Shown: positions 47,034 to 55,885, counted from the stretch's first letter. The stretch: DNA of 64,000 nt from Gloeomargarita lithophora Alchichica-D10 (GCF_001870225.1 NZ_CP017675.1:1609988-1673987); one strand, 5' to 3'. Notes: a model not told the origin generated them from the letters alone. Numbers and translations: made by a program.

Positions 47034-47070
47034 AACCTTCATTTTATAATCACTTATTACAACCGGGCGG

Positions 47071-47988
47071 GTGGCCGTGGTGGGCAAAATCGGCATTATT
47101 TACAACGATGACAAACCGGAAGCGCAACAGGCCGCCGGGGAATTGCGGGCGATGTTGGAGCAGCGGGGGCGGCGGGTGTGTTTGGCAACCGGGGTGGGCG
47201 GTTTGCTGGGTTATGCCCAACCGGGGAGTCCCGTCTGTCACACACCAATTGAATGGCTGACCCCGCCGGGTTTTGACCGGGATGTGGAATTTACCATCGT
47301 TTTTGGGGGGGATGGCACGGTGTTGTCCGCCAGCCGTCAGTGTGCGCCTTTGGGGATTCCTTTATTAACCGTGAATACGGGGCACTTGGGTTTTTTGACG
47401 GAAACCTACTTGGAATCTATGCCCGCCGCCCTGGATGCCCTTTTGAGCGGGGATTATCAGGTGGAAGAACGGATTACTTTAGCGGTACAGGTCTGGGAAG
47501 GGACGACCCGGATTTGGGAAGCTCTGGCTTTGAATGAGGTGGTTTTGCACCGGGAACCCCTGGCGAAACTCTGTCATTTTGAGGTGCAGGTGGGGAGCCA
47601 TGCCCTGGTGGATATTCCCGCCGATGGGGTGATTTTGTCCACACCCACGGGTTCGACCGCCTATGCCCTGTCCGCCGGGGGGCCGGTGTTGTCGCCGGGG
47701 GTGGCCGCCCTATTAATGATTCCGATTTGTCCCCATTCCCTGGCCTCCCGCGCCCTGGTATTTGACGACCGGGAGCCGGTGCAGATTGTGGCGGCCAACC
47801 GTTCCCGCCTGGTGTTGGTGGCGGATGGAAATGCGGGCTGTTATGTCCAGGGGGAAAACCACGTCACGATCCATCGTTCCCCCTACCAAGCGCGGTTTGT
47901 GCGCCTACGACCGCCGGAATTTTTCCATCTCCTGCGGCAAAAATTGGGCTGGGGGTTACCCCATCAGGCCAAACCAAAACCTACCTAA
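47071..47988 (+). CDS. nadK: NAD kinase
   Basis: Phosphorylates NAD to NADP. The 305-aa protein has the GGDGT motif ([14 protein letters not shown]) near residue 73, [12 protein letters not shown], the substrate-binding [14 protein letters not shown], and [19 protein letters not shown]. Initiation is at GTG 47071 or a second GTG at 47077. Many cyanobacteria have two NAD kinases; this could be either. It is convergent with the EAL gene, overlapping stops by 4 bases. Confidence 0.95.
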   Translation: MAVVGKIGIIYNDDKPEAQQAAGELRAMLEQRGRRVCLATGVGGLLGYAQPGSPVCHTPIEWLTPPGFDRDVEFTIVFGGDGTVLSASRQCAPLGIPLLTVNTGHLGFLTETYLESMPAALDALLSGDYQVEERITLAVQVWEGTTRIWEALALNEVVLHREPLAKLCHFEVQVGSHALVDIPADGVILSTPTGSTAYALSAGGPVLSPGVAALLMIPICPHSLASRALVFDDREPVQIVAANRSRLVLVADGNAGCYVQGENHVTIHRSPYQARFVRLRPPEFFHLLRQKLGWGLPHQAKPKPT

Positions 47989-49123
47989 ATCACCGCCGCC
48001 GTCTCGGCTAAAAATGCCAGCACCTGGGCTTCGGGTAATGGGCGGGCAAACAGATACCCCTGGGCGAGGGGACAGCCCAATCGTTGTAGCCAGAGCCGTT
48101 GTATCTCCGTTTCCACCCCTTCCGCAATCACCGTCAGCCCCAAACTCACCCCCAGATTCACCATTGCCGCCACAATCGTCTGCGCCCTTGCCCCCATCCC
48201 CGTCAAAAAGGAACGGTCAATTTTGAGATATTGAATCGCCAGATGATGGAGTCGCCCCAGGGAAGAATAACCGTGCCAAAGTCATCCAGTGCCACCAGCA
48301 CCCCAAATTCCCGCAGGCGGGAGAGGGTATCATGCACAGCGGCCAACGCTCCCGCCAGCACCCCCTCCGTGATCTCCAAAACCAACTGCTGGGGCTGTAA
48401 CCCGGCGGCCTGCACAGCGGCAAACACATGCGGGACAAAATCCGGGTCAGTCAACTGCACCGGTGCCACATTCACATGCATTTGCAAATGGGTCATCTGG
48501 GGCCACTGTGCCTGCCACCGCCCCAACTGGCGCAACGCCCGTTCCAACACCCAACGCCCCAGGGGCACCACCAACCCACTCGCCTCCGCCAAGGGGATAA
48601 ATTCCCCCGGTGCCAACAACCCCCAACTCGGATGTTGCCACCGCACCAGGGCTTCAAACCCCACCGGCTTGCCCGTCCCTAAATCCACCACCGGCTGGTA
48701 ATGCAGAATAAATTCCTCCTGGGTCAAGGCCAAAGCCAGGTCATACTGTCGCCCCTGAACATGGGTCGTCTCCCCATCGTAATGAGCTACCTGCTGTCTG
48801 AGTGCCACCATGATCACCACCGCCCGCACGCCGGGGTCAGCCAATTCATTGACCAATGTCAATTCCACCCCCACCCATTGCCCATCCAGGGCACGCAGAT
48901 AACCTTCACACCGCACGGCCACCGCCGGTTGCTCAAATACCTGGTACCAGACCGCCTGCATCGTCACCAAATCCTGCGGGTGGACATAATCCCACCACCG
49001 CTGTCCCAACATCTCCGCCGCTTCTTGCCCCAAAATAGGTCGCCATGTCCCGCGGGCAGCAATCACCACCCCAACTTCATTCACCAGTAAAACCGTTTCC
49101 CTTGAGGTCAAATGAGACAGCAT
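47985..49123 (-). pseudogene. PAS-EAL cyclic-di-GMP phosphodiesterase broken by one-base deletion
   Basis: Two frames together make one protein of about 379 aa. The first (49123 to 48203) begins with a PAS-like part (VLLVNEVGVVIAARGTW, WWDYVHPQDL) and enters an EAL domain: LHYQPVVDLGTGKPVGFEAL with VRWQHP, and LVALDDFGT. At 48271-48272 the G-run that should read GGG (DDFGTGYSSL) has only GG, and the frame closes at 48203. The second frame (48206 to 47985) continues with LTVIAEGVETEIQRLWLQR and GCPLAQGYLFARPL. Only one base is missing, so this is either a very recent inactivation or a sequencing error. If real, c-di-GMP hydrolysis by this protein is lost. Confidence 0.88.
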
Positions 49124-49341
49124 AAAATCAAATGGGTGAGGAGTAGTTTGAATCAGAATTTACCCAGAACCAAAATCCCCTAGAGGAGAACTTCAGCGCA
49201 CCAACTAAGGATTTACTTTACTTAAAAATTTACCAGGAGTAGGCGCAAAAATAATCCGTAAAAATGCCTAAAATCTTACCCCCAGCAACTCCGTAAAAAT
49301 CCCCCCAATTAACCAAAAATTAACCCTAGGGAAGAATGTCA

Positions 49342-49421
49342 TATCGTTGTCATTACGATAAGATTTTAATAATTGGGGAGGCTTTTTAATGAAGATTTTC
49401 AGCATGAATTTTTATCAATAA
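49342..49421 (+). promoter_or_regulatory. inverted repeat, ribosome site and 10-codon leader-like ORF
   Basis: TATCGT and ACGATA (49342-49360, 7-base spacer) form a perfect dyad. It is followed by an AT-rich stretch, GGGGAGG (49376-49382) and ATG at 49389, which opens only MKIFSMNFYQ before a stop at 49421, three bases before a repeat begins. It looks like the regulatory front of a gene whose body has been replaced by repeats. The region 49124-49341 before it shows no gene. Confidence 0.4.
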
Positions 49422-49423
49422 AA

Positions 49424-49761
49424 GACACCTCTAACAAGAGGTCACAGGGGCATTGTTTCCCTACTGGGACTTTGAGAGAAACTGGCTCCTAAACGGTCTC
49501 AGACCTAGACACAGCAATTGTTTTACCTCGATCAGCATATTTTCTTGATGCGACTGGGTTCCAGCCATTTTTACCTTGTCGATGTGTTTTGCCTGTCTTG
49601 CTTGAGCTTGAGCCTGTTTTAGGGCTTAAAACTTATAAAGTCCCACTACTTGATTCTCCAGAATATCTGTTCGCCAAATGGCTATGTCCTGCCGACACAT
49701 TGCGCTATCGTCACGCAGGCTAATGGCTACGCCACGCAGGCTATCGGGTGGGATTGCTATA
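49424..49761. repeat. composite of A/B repeats with a foreign insert
   Basis: AGACACCTCTAACAAGAGGTC (family A left end and core) is interrupted near 49460. About 190 bases bounded by inverted CTGGGACTTT/AAAGTCCCA follow, then TTGATTCTCCAGAATATCTG and family B sequence resume, ending GGGATTGCTATAG. The GGCTACGCCACGCAGG motif near 49727 is also in other hybrids. The insert has no convincing ORF; it may be a second short mobile element. Confidence 0.6.
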
Positions 49762-49777
49762 GAACCCATTTGAGATT

Positions 49778-50071
49778 TTAAGGGAGAGATGGGAGACGCT
49801 TAAACATGAGGCGGATGAAGTAAAGGTTTATTTTAGTGTTGGCATTGGCCAGGGTTCGTTCAAAATTCTTGACCAGGCTTTTGCAACGCTCCATCCAAGC
49901 ATTTGACCGTTCAATTACCCACCTAGCCATCGCTGGAACAAAGCCTGATTTCCCTTGTTTTGAAGGCTTTTTTGACAATTCAAAGCGGATTTTGGTCATA
50001 ATTTGTGGATAAATCTGCTCCAATTCTTTGATTAAATAGTCAATATGGACATCTCTATTTATTTGAACCAA
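49778..50071 (-). pseudogene. IS5-family transposase, C-terminal fragment
   Basis: The frame ends KSGFVPAMARWVIERSNAWM and ERCKSLVKNFERT...INLYFIRLMFKRLPSLP, the catalytic-Glu C-terminal block of IS5-family (IS1031/ISL2-like) transposases. The first eleven or so codons are repeat A sequence. The N-terminal piece of the same gene is found at 50235-50297. Confidence 0.8.
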
Positions 50072-50233
50072 CCAAAAATCTCATCGCTGGAATGCAGAGA
50101 TTACGGAAAATTATACACCGCAGGTGCTTTTGGGGCGGGGGCTGCGCCCCTGCGACCGCTGTTCTCATAGCGTTAGCGATAGCGTGCCGTAGGCATTAGC
50201 GTGGCGTAGCCATACCCAATTAGGATTGCTATA
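50047..50233. repeat. hybrid A/B repeat replacing the middle of an IS5 transposase
   Basis: Left end GGACATCTCTATTTATTTG (family A), core GGGGGCTGCGCCCCTGCGACC, inserted GCGTTAGCGATAGCGTGCC and GGCGTAGCC motif, right end AATTAGGATTGCTATA (family B). Transposase-coding sequence lies on both sides. Confidence 0.75.
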
Positions 50234-50234
50234 A

Positions 50235-50297
50235 TTCCAACAACAGCGGTTCAACGACCTCCCATTTTGCATCACTAAGGTCGCTGGAGTATGCCAT
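50235..50297 (-). pseudogene. IS5-family transposase, N-terminal fragment
   Basis: From the ATG at 50297 the frame reads MAYSSDLSDAKWEVVEPLLL, the standard opening of IS5-family transposases, and then runs into the hybrid repeat. Together with 49778-50046 it represents one gene whose central part has been lost. Confidence 0.75.
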
Positions 50298-50377
50298 AGT
50301 ATTTCCATGGGGGAAACGCAACTTCGCACTATTCTATTAAGATGTCAAATGGATTCTATCGAGGTGCCCAGTAGCGA

Positions 50378-50794
50378 TTAGGGGGTTAGGGGCGTAGGCT
50401 GAGGCATTGCTTTTTGCCCAATACAAATGAGCGTTTTGTAGCCGTTTTGACCCACTTGCACCAAAATTTTATCCTGATTCGCCCCCATCACCCCAACTTC
50501 CTGTTGCTGAGCGCCAACCGGAGTTAACCCTAATCGGTGATAGATAACGGTCTGGTTTTGGGTGCGGGTCAGTACCCAGGAAATCTGCGCCAGTTGGGGC
50601 ATGATCGTGTGTTCGGCTAAATTAAGCCCCCGGGCATCCAGTTCCTGGGGTTGGCCTAGGTACTTGTGATAAAAATCCATCACCCTAGGCAGGAAGTCAG
50701 GGGTACCATAAACCTGGTCTGACCCCTGCACAACGGGATATTGGCCAAGAAGTTCGCTCCCCGGATAAACCGGGATGGGAGACACATCAGACAT
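50378..50794 (-). CDS. hypothetical protein
   Basis: Protein of about 138 aa if started at the ATG at 50794 (MSDVSPIPVYPGSELLGQYP). The frame extends upstream, but the extension crosses a strong candidate promoter of the divergent rbp gene and then the rbp coding region, so it is unlikely to be used; an ATG at 50920 is a second option. The sequence PQELDARGLNLAEHTIMPQL and QNGYKTLICIGQKAMPQP is unfamiliar. No membrane segment or signal is evident. Function unknown. Confidence 0.6.
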   Translation of the reverse strand: MSDVSPIPVYPGSELLGQYPVVQGSDQVYGTPDFLPRVMDFYHKYLGQPQELDARGLNLAEHTIMPQLAQISWVLTRTQNQTVIYHRLGLTPVGAQQQEVGVMGANQDKILVQVGQNGYKTLICIGQKAMPQPTPLTP

Positions 50795-50885
50795 CAGAAC
50801 CGCCCACGTCACTGCATTTATCCTAGCAGGGGTGGATTTCGGGTAAACCATGAACAAATGTAAATCAATGTTTCGCTGCACCCGC

Positions 50886-50914
50886 CTGACATAGTTGACA
50901 TCAACGGTTATGAT
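50886..50914 (+). promoter_or_regulatory. candidate sigma-70 promoter of the RNA-binding protein gene
   Basis: CTGACA (50886-50891) and TATGAT (50909-50914) are separated by exactly 17 bases and lie about 85 bases before the rbp ATG. That leaves a leader of roughly 75-80 bases, consistent with the long leaders of cold-regulated cyanobacterial rbp genes. Confidence 0.5.
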
Positions 50915-50998
50915 AAACATGGTTCCGCCCTGGGTTTCAGTGGATTTGGTTTGGCCAGTTCCGTTGGGGCAGTGGGCATTCTTAATTGGGTTCAGGTT

Positions 50999-51268
50999 AT
51001 GACCATTTATGTGGGCAATTTGTCCTTCAAAGCGACTGAGCAGGATTTGAAGGAAGTGTTTTCTGAGTATGGGCCGGTGAAACGCATTACTCTGCCGATG
51101 GATCGGGAAACCGGACGGATGCGGGGCTTCGCCTTTGTAGAGATGATGGAGGATGACCACGAAGATAAGGCGATTACGGCTCTGGACGGGGCGGAATGGA
51201 TGGGGCGGCAATTGCGGGTGAATAAGGCTCGTCCCCGGGACGACAACCGCAGGGGGGGGGGATTTTAG
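50999..51268 (+). CDS. RRM-type RNA-binding protein
   Basis: Protein of 89 aa from the ATG at 50999: one RNA recognition motif with RNP2 IYVGNLSF near residue 3 and RNP1 RGFAFVEM near residue 41, and a short Arg/Gly tail (RPRDDNRRGGGF). Such proteins in cyanobacteria bind mRNAs and are often cold-induced; some localise thylakoid-protein messages. The glycine-rich tail is shorter than in typical cold-induced Rbp proteins. A response-regulator gene begins 27 bases downstream. Confidence 0.93.
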   Translation: MTIYVGNLSFKATEQDLKEVFSEYGPVKRITLPMDRETGRMRGFAFVEMMEDDHEDKAITALDGAEWMGRQLRVNKARPRDDNRRGGGF

Positions 51269-51295
51269 TTTTACGCTCGCCGGGAGAGGTTTTCA

Positions 51296-51823
51296 ATGCT
51301 GGAATCAGAAGAATCGCTCTCCCGCGGCACCGTTTTGGTGGTGGATGACACCTTGGAAAATTTGGATGTCCTCGATGATTTGCTCACCGGTCATGGCTAC
51401 GAGGTGCGGCGGGCGATTGATGGAGTGATGGCTTTGCGGGCGGTGGCGGCGGAACCCCCGGATTTGATTTTGTTGGATATTATGATGCCGGGAATGAATG
51501 GTTATGAGGTTTGCGCCAAATTGAAGGCGGATTCTGCCACCTGGGGGATTCCGGTTTTATTTATCAGTGCCCTGGATGATGCCCAGGATAAGGTGCGGGC
51601 TTTTGAAACCGGGGGCGTGGACTACATTCCCAAGCCATTTCAGGCGGCGGAGGTGGTGGCACGGGTGGCAACCCATCTCCAAAATGCCCTGCTCCAAAAA
51701 ATCCTGGAAGACCGGGGACGGGCGTTGGAAGAGCGGGAACAGCAGGTGCGGCAGTTGCGCCAACGGGTCAAACGCCTAGAGGAAGTGCTGGGTTATTACG
51801 GGTTAGACCCCACCTCGATTTAG
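51296..51823 (+). CDS. response regulator (receiver plus coiled coil)
   Basis: Protein of 175 aa. The receiver domain shows VLVVDDTLENLDVL, phospho-acceptor LILLDIMMPGMNGYEV, ALDDAQD and the conserved lysine in DYIPKPF. The C-terminal part (ILEDRGRALEEREQQVRQLR...RLEEVLGYYGLDP) is a coiled coil and not a DNA-binding domain, so it acts by protein contact. The large hybrid kinase begins 3 bases after its stop, a clear two-component operon. Confidence 0.93.
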   Translation: MLESEESLSRGTVLVVDDTLENLDVLDDLLTGHGYEVRRAIDGVMALRAVAAEPPDLILLDIMMPGMNGYEVCAKLKADSATWGIPVLFISALDDAQDKVRAFETGGVDYIPKPFQAAEVVARVATHLQNALLQKILEDRGRALEEREQQVRQLRQRVKRLEEVLGYYGLDPTSI

Positions 51824-51826
51824 CCC

Positions 51827-54800
51827 ATGCGCTGGCCACTCCGCTGGGTCGTTACCATTCCTTTTGTAGTCGTGACTACGGTGGCGACGGGGTTGGTTGG
51901 TTATTTATCCTTCCGCAACGGCCAGCAGTCGGTACAGGTGGTGGCTCAGGGTTTGCAAACTGAGATTGCCGAACGGGTACAAGTGGAACTGGATAATTTT
52001 TTGGATTTTGCCCCGAAGTTAGTGGCGATGAATGCGGATTTAGTCCAGCAAAATTTGATCCAAATCCAACCCCCCCGGGGAGAATTGTATTTTTGGCGGC
52101 AGATGACCCTACAACCCCAACTGCGTGCCATTTATTTTGGGTCAGCTACCGAGGGGCGATTTATCGGGGTGCGTCGTCGCCTTGAGGACAATCGCCTGCA
52201 TTTGTACTTTAATACAGGGATGGAATTTTCCCTCAATAACCAAGGAAAAAAGGGGGTACAGGCCAGTCCTCTTGACCCAAGCAGACGGTATGATGCCCGC
52301 ACTCGTCCCTGGTACCAAAAAGCTTTGACCCAACCAGAGCCGGTCTGGACGGATGTGTATGTTTCTTTCAGTACCGGACGCTTGGCAATCACGGCGGCGC
52401 AGGTGGTGAAAACGCCCCAGGGTCGGGTGGTGGGCGCAACGGGAGCCGATGTGGAACTCACCCGTCTGAGTGAATTTCTGGGTGCTCTGAGGATTGGCCG
52501 CAGTGGGGAAGCCTTTATTGTTGACCCGGCGGGGCTGGTGGTGGCGGATTCCACCGGCGATACCATGAGTCTGCTGCAAAATCGGGAGCGGGTCAAGGCC
52601 ACGGATAGTCCCCATCCCATGATTCAGCAGGCCGCTCAGTGGTTGCAGGAAAACGAGGGGACAAAACAGGCGACCCCAGAGCCGGTGCGGGTGAATTTGG
52701 GTGGTGCAGCCCACTTTCTCCATGCGGTGCCCTACCAAGACCCCCGGGGGCTGGATTGGTTGTTGGTGCTGGTGGTGCCGGAGGTGGATTTCCTGGAGGG
52801 GATTTATGCGGGTAATATCCTGACGGCATTTTTGTGCGGGGTGACTTTGGTGACGGCTCTGGGGCTGGGGTTGATGCTCAGCCGTTGGTTCAGCCAGCCG
52901 GTAAAACGGTTGGTAAAGGCCACCGAAGCCATTGCCCAGGGAGAACGAGGTTTGCAGGTGCCGGTGGGGGGGGTTTGGGAACTGGCGCAACTCGCCCAAA
53001 GTTTTAACCAAATGTCCCAACAACTGGCCGATTCATTCACCGCATTGGAAACCCTCAATCAAGACCTGGAAGACCGCGTAGAACAACGCACCCAGCAGGT
53101 GCAGGCCAGTGAACGCCAATTTCGCACCCTCACCAGCAATATTCCGGGGATGGTGTTTCGCTCCCAAAAACTGGATGGCTATGATTTTGTCTATCTTTCT
53201 GACCCGATTGCACAAATTACCGGTTATTCTGCCCCGGAATTTCTCAATCATCAGCAACAGTATTGGCAACTCATCATCCCGGAGGATCAAGAAACAGTTT
53301 TAACCGCCCTTTTGAACAGCCGTGTCCTGGGTCATACCTATACAATTGAATACCGGATTCAACGGGCGGATGGGCAAATTGTCTGGGTGAATGAACGGGG
53401 GCAAGGGGCACAGTGCGACACGGGGGAAATTCGCTACCGGGATGGGGTGATTTTTGACATTACCCAGCGCAAGGATTTTGAACAACAACTGGAGGAGGCG
53501 CGCCAAAAAGCGGAAAGTGCCAACCGTGCCAAAAGCACTTTTCTCGCCAATATGAGCCACGAATTGCGGACTCCCTTAAATGCCATCATCGGGTTTAGTC
53601 AAATCCTCAACCGTGACCCCCAATTATCGGAAAAACAACGGGAAACCGTGGGGACAATTAACCGCAGTGGTGAGCATTTATTAAATTTAATTAATGACGT
53701 TTTGGATATGGCAAAAATCGAAGCGGGTAAGCTGGTTTTACAGCCCTCCAGTTTTGATTTACACCAGATGCTGAAAACCATTCAAGATATGTTAAATGTG
53801 CGCGCCCAGGCGAAAAATTTACGTTTAGTTTTTGAACAAAGTCCCGACCTGCCCCACGCCATAGAAACCGATGAAAATAAACTGCGCCAGGTGTTAATCA
53901 ATTTAATTAGTAATGCCATCAAATTCACCAAAGAAGGGGGCGTATCGGTGGCAGTACAGGCGTTAGGCCAAACCGAAACCAGTTGCACCCTGCGGTTTGC
54001 GGTCACGGATACGGGGGTGGGCATGACCCCTGATGAGTTAAAGCAATTATTTCAAGCATTCGTGCAGACGGATACCAGTAAAAAAGTCAGCGAAGGCACG
54101 GGGTTAGGTTTAGCCATCTCTCGTCAGTTTGTGCAACTCATGGGTGGCGATATTACCGTCACCAGTGAAAAGGGCGTGGGAACCACATTTAGTTTTACGA
54201 TTCAAGCCCAACTAAGCACCGTGGAATCGGTGGCAGAATTGACCCCCAAAACCGTCAAAGTGGTGGCACCGGGGCAACCGGAATATCGTTTGTTAATTGT
54301 GGATGATAAGTTGGAAAACCGCCAGGTCTTGAAAGCCTTATTAGAGTCCATTGGCCTGAGTTCCCGTGAGGCCACCAACGGTCAAGAAGCTGTGGAACTT
54401 TGGCAGACTTGGCAACCCCATCTCATCTGGATGGATTTGCAGATGCCGGTGATGAATGGTTTAGAGGCGACTAATTATATTAAATCCCATCACTCAGAAA
54501 TACCAAAGCCCATTATTATTGCCCTCTCCGCCAGTGTTTTTGAAGAAGAAAAACGCCATGCTTTGACCGTTGGTTTTGATGATTTTGTGATCAAACCCTA
54601 TCGGGAAACCACCATTTTTGCCAAATTAGAACAGTTCCTCGGCCTGAAATTTATCTACGACACGGATAGCCCCAACCTCCCTGCGTCTTCCTCGGCATCA
54701 AAACTTTTAACCCGGGAAGATTTACAGGTTTTACCTGCCGATTGGTTGCAGGAATTTCATCGCGCTGCCGTCAGTTTGAATAGCCGTAAAATGAACCAGC

Positions 54801-54916
54801 TTATTAGTCAAATCAGTGATAATCATGGGGAATTGGCTAGTACGCTCAAACGCATGGTCAAACAGGTTCAAATTGAGCCTTTAATTGCGCTCACGGAAGC
54901 ACTAATTACGGGTTAG
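51827..54916 (+). CDS. hybrid sensor histidine kinase (Cache-HAMP-PAS-HisKA-HATPase-REC)
   Basis: Protein of 1029 aa. An N-terminal helix (VVTIPFVVVTTVATGLVGYL) precedes a periplasmic double-Cache-like sensor (about 35-310; RYDARTRPWYQKAL and WTDVYVSFSTGRLAIT are typical). A second helix near 330, a HAMP linker, and a PAS domain (about 425-555) follow. The kinase has the H-box FLANMSHELRTPLNAI near 576, the N-box, DTGVGM and GTGLGLAISRQF. A receiver follows with phospho-acceptor LIWMDLQMPVMNG near 869. The C-terminal 100 residues may be a degenerate Hpt-like helix bundle. It partners with the response regulator directly upstream. Confidence 0.94.
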   Translation: MRWPLRWVVTIPFVVVTTVATGLVGYLSFRNGQQSVQVVAQGLQTEIAERVQVELDNFLDFAPKLVAMNADLVQQNLIQIQPPRGELYFWRQMTLQPQLRAIYFGSATEGRFIGVRRRLEDNRLHLYFNTGMEFSLNNQGKKGVQASPLDPSRRYDARTRPWYQKALTQPEPVWTDVYVSFSTGRLAITAAQVVKTPQGRVVGATGADVELTRLSEFLGALRIGRSGEAFIVDPAGLVVADSTGDTMSLLQNRERVKATDSPHPMIQQAAQWLQENEGTKQATPEPVRVNLGGAAHFLHAVPYQDPRGLDWLLVLVVPEVDFLEGIYAGNILTAFLCGVTLVTALGLGLMLSRWFSQPVKRLVKATEAIAQGERGLQVPVGGVWELAQLAQSFNQMSQQLADSFTALETLNQDLEDRVEQRTQQVQASERQFRTLTSNIPGMVFRSQKLDGYDFVYLSDPIAQITGYSAPEFLNHQQQYWQLIIPEDQETVLTALLNSRVLGHTYTIEYRIQRADGQIVWVNERGQGAQCDTGEIRYRDGVIFDITQRKDFEQQLEEARQKAESANRAKSTFLANMSHELRTPLNAIIGFSQILNRDPQLSEKQRETVGTINRSGEHLLNLINDVLDMAKIEAGKLVLQPSSFDLHQMLKTIQDMLNVRAQAKNLRLVFEQSPDLPHAIETDENKLRQVLINLISNAIKFTKEGGVSVAVQALGQTETSCTLRFAVTDTGVGMTPDELKQLFQAFVQTDTSKKVSEGTGLGLAISRQFVQLMGGDITVTSEKGVGTTFSFTIQAQLSTVESVAELTPKTVKVVAPGQPEYRLLIVDDKLENRQVLKALLESIGLSSREATNGQEAVELWQTWQPHLIWMDLQMPVMNGLEATNYIKSHHSEIPKPIIIALSASVFEEEKRHALTVGFDDFVIKPYRETTIFAKLEQFLGLKFIYDTDSPNLPASSSASKLLTREDLQVLPADWLQEFHRAAVSLNSRKMNQLISQISDNHGELASTLKRMVKQVQIEPLIALTEALITG

Positions 54917-54963
54917 GTATTTCCTGTAAACTGGGGGTAATCACTATTTGGAGAGCCGTCCCG

Positions 54964-55269
54964 ATGGTACAACGCTGGACAGATGAGATGTTGGATCGGC
55001 AAGCTGAAGAAAACACCCGTGCCTTTCGGGAGTTGCGGGAGGCCATTGGTCGTCTGGAAACCCAAGTTGCCGCCAATACCCAAGCTGTTGCCGCCAATAC
55101 CCAAGCCATTGCCGCTAATACCCAAGCCATTGCCGAACTGCGGGAGGGACAGGCCATGATGATGCAAATTGTCATGCAACAGCAAACCAATATCCAAGAA
55201 TTGCGCCAGGATACCCGCCGGATTTTGGATGCCCTGATCAACCCACCGCCAATGAACGGGCATCGCTAA
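54964..55269 (+). CDS. tandem coiled-coil protein, copy 1 (three-heptad form)
   Basis: Protein of 101 aa, unknown family. It opens MVQRWTDEMLDRQAEENTRA, has three seven-residue units of the type VAANTQA, then IAELREGQAMMMQIVMQQQT and a conserved end (ALINPPPMNGHR). The whole is predicted as one long coiled coil. It is the first of three tandem near-identical genes that differ only in the number of the seven-residue units (3, 2, 1). The preceding 40 bases, including TTTGGAGAGCCGTCCCG before the ATG, are repeated before each copy. Confidence 0.8.
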   Translation: MVQRWTDEMLDRQAEENTRAFRELREAIGRLETQVAANTQAVAANTQAIAANTQAIAELREGQAMMMQIVMQQQTNIQELRQDTRRILDALINPPPMNGHR

Positions 55270-55341
55270 TCATTTACTGGGAAATATAGCGTTTTTTGTT
55301 TGCGTATGATTTGGCATCAAATGGCACTGGAAATTGAACTA

Positions 55342-55438
55342 TAGCAATATGACACGATTTACGAACAGAAATTCCACAGAACCAAGGGCGGGGGCGGTGC
55401 CCCTGCGACCGCTATTCTAAACCCAATTAGGATTGCTA
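55342..55438. repeat. family B repeat with visible TA target duplication
   Basis: The spacer after gene copy 1 reads GAAC-TA-TAGCAATATGACACG...GGATTGCTA-TA-GGTTTAG, whereas the otherwise identical spacer after copy 2 (near 55840) reads GAAC-TA-GGTTTAG. The 97-base element therefore inserted at TA and duplicated it. Core ACGGGGGCGGTGCCCC-like hairpin (here GGGGGCGGTGCCCC) is present. Confidence 0.93.
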
Positions 55439-55484
55439 TAGGTTTAGTAAACTTAGGGTAATCACTATTTGGAGAGCCGTCCCG

Positions 55485-55769
55485 ATGGCACAACGCTGGA
55501 CAGATGAGATGTTGGATCGGCAAGCCGAAGAAAACACCCGTGCCTTTCGGGAGTTGCGGGAGGCCATTGGTCGTCTGGAAACCCAAGTTGCCGCCAATAC
55601 CCAAGCTGTTGCCGCTAATACCCAAGCCATTGCCGAACTGCGGGAGGGACAGGCCATGATGATGCAAATTGTCATGCAACAGCAAACCAATATCCAAGAA
55701 TTGCGCCAGGATACCCGCCGGATTTTGGATGCCCTGATCAACCCACCGCCAATGAACGGGCATCGCTAA
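55485..55769 (+). CDS. tandem coiled-coil protein, copy 2 (two-heptad form)
   Basis: Protein of 94 aa, virtually identical to copy 1 apart from one missing VAANTQA unit and MAQRW in place of MVQRW. Same upstream ribosome-site region. The downstream spacer (55770-55885) is the unoccupied form of the one carrying the family B repeat. Confidence 0.8.
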   Translation: MAQRWTDEMLDRQAEENTRAFRELREAIGRLETQVAANTQAVAANTQAIAELREGQAMMMQIVMQQQTNIQELRQDTRRILDALINPPPMNGHR

Positions 55770-55885
55770 TCATTTACTGGGAAATATAGCGTTTTTTGTT
55801 TGCGTATGATTTGGCATCAAATGGCACTGGAAATTGAACTAGGTTTAGTAAACTTGGGGTAATCACTATTTGGAGAGCCGTCCCG

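Noticed and set aside
49500-49640. Minus-strand frame with KQAQAQARQAKHIDKVKM as a transposase relic
   Set aside because: Too short and without any recognisable transposase motif; only the inverted ends of the segment are reported.
50794-51212. N-terminal extension of the 50378 gene through the rbp region
   Set aside because: The extension is antisense to the RRM gene and crosses its likely promoter; it carries no conserved-looking sequence.
55060-55140. Short direct repeats that might look like a CRISPR array
   Set aside because: The 21-base units are in frame, encode VAANTQA heptads, have no unique spacers, and lie in an open coding region; no cas genes are present.
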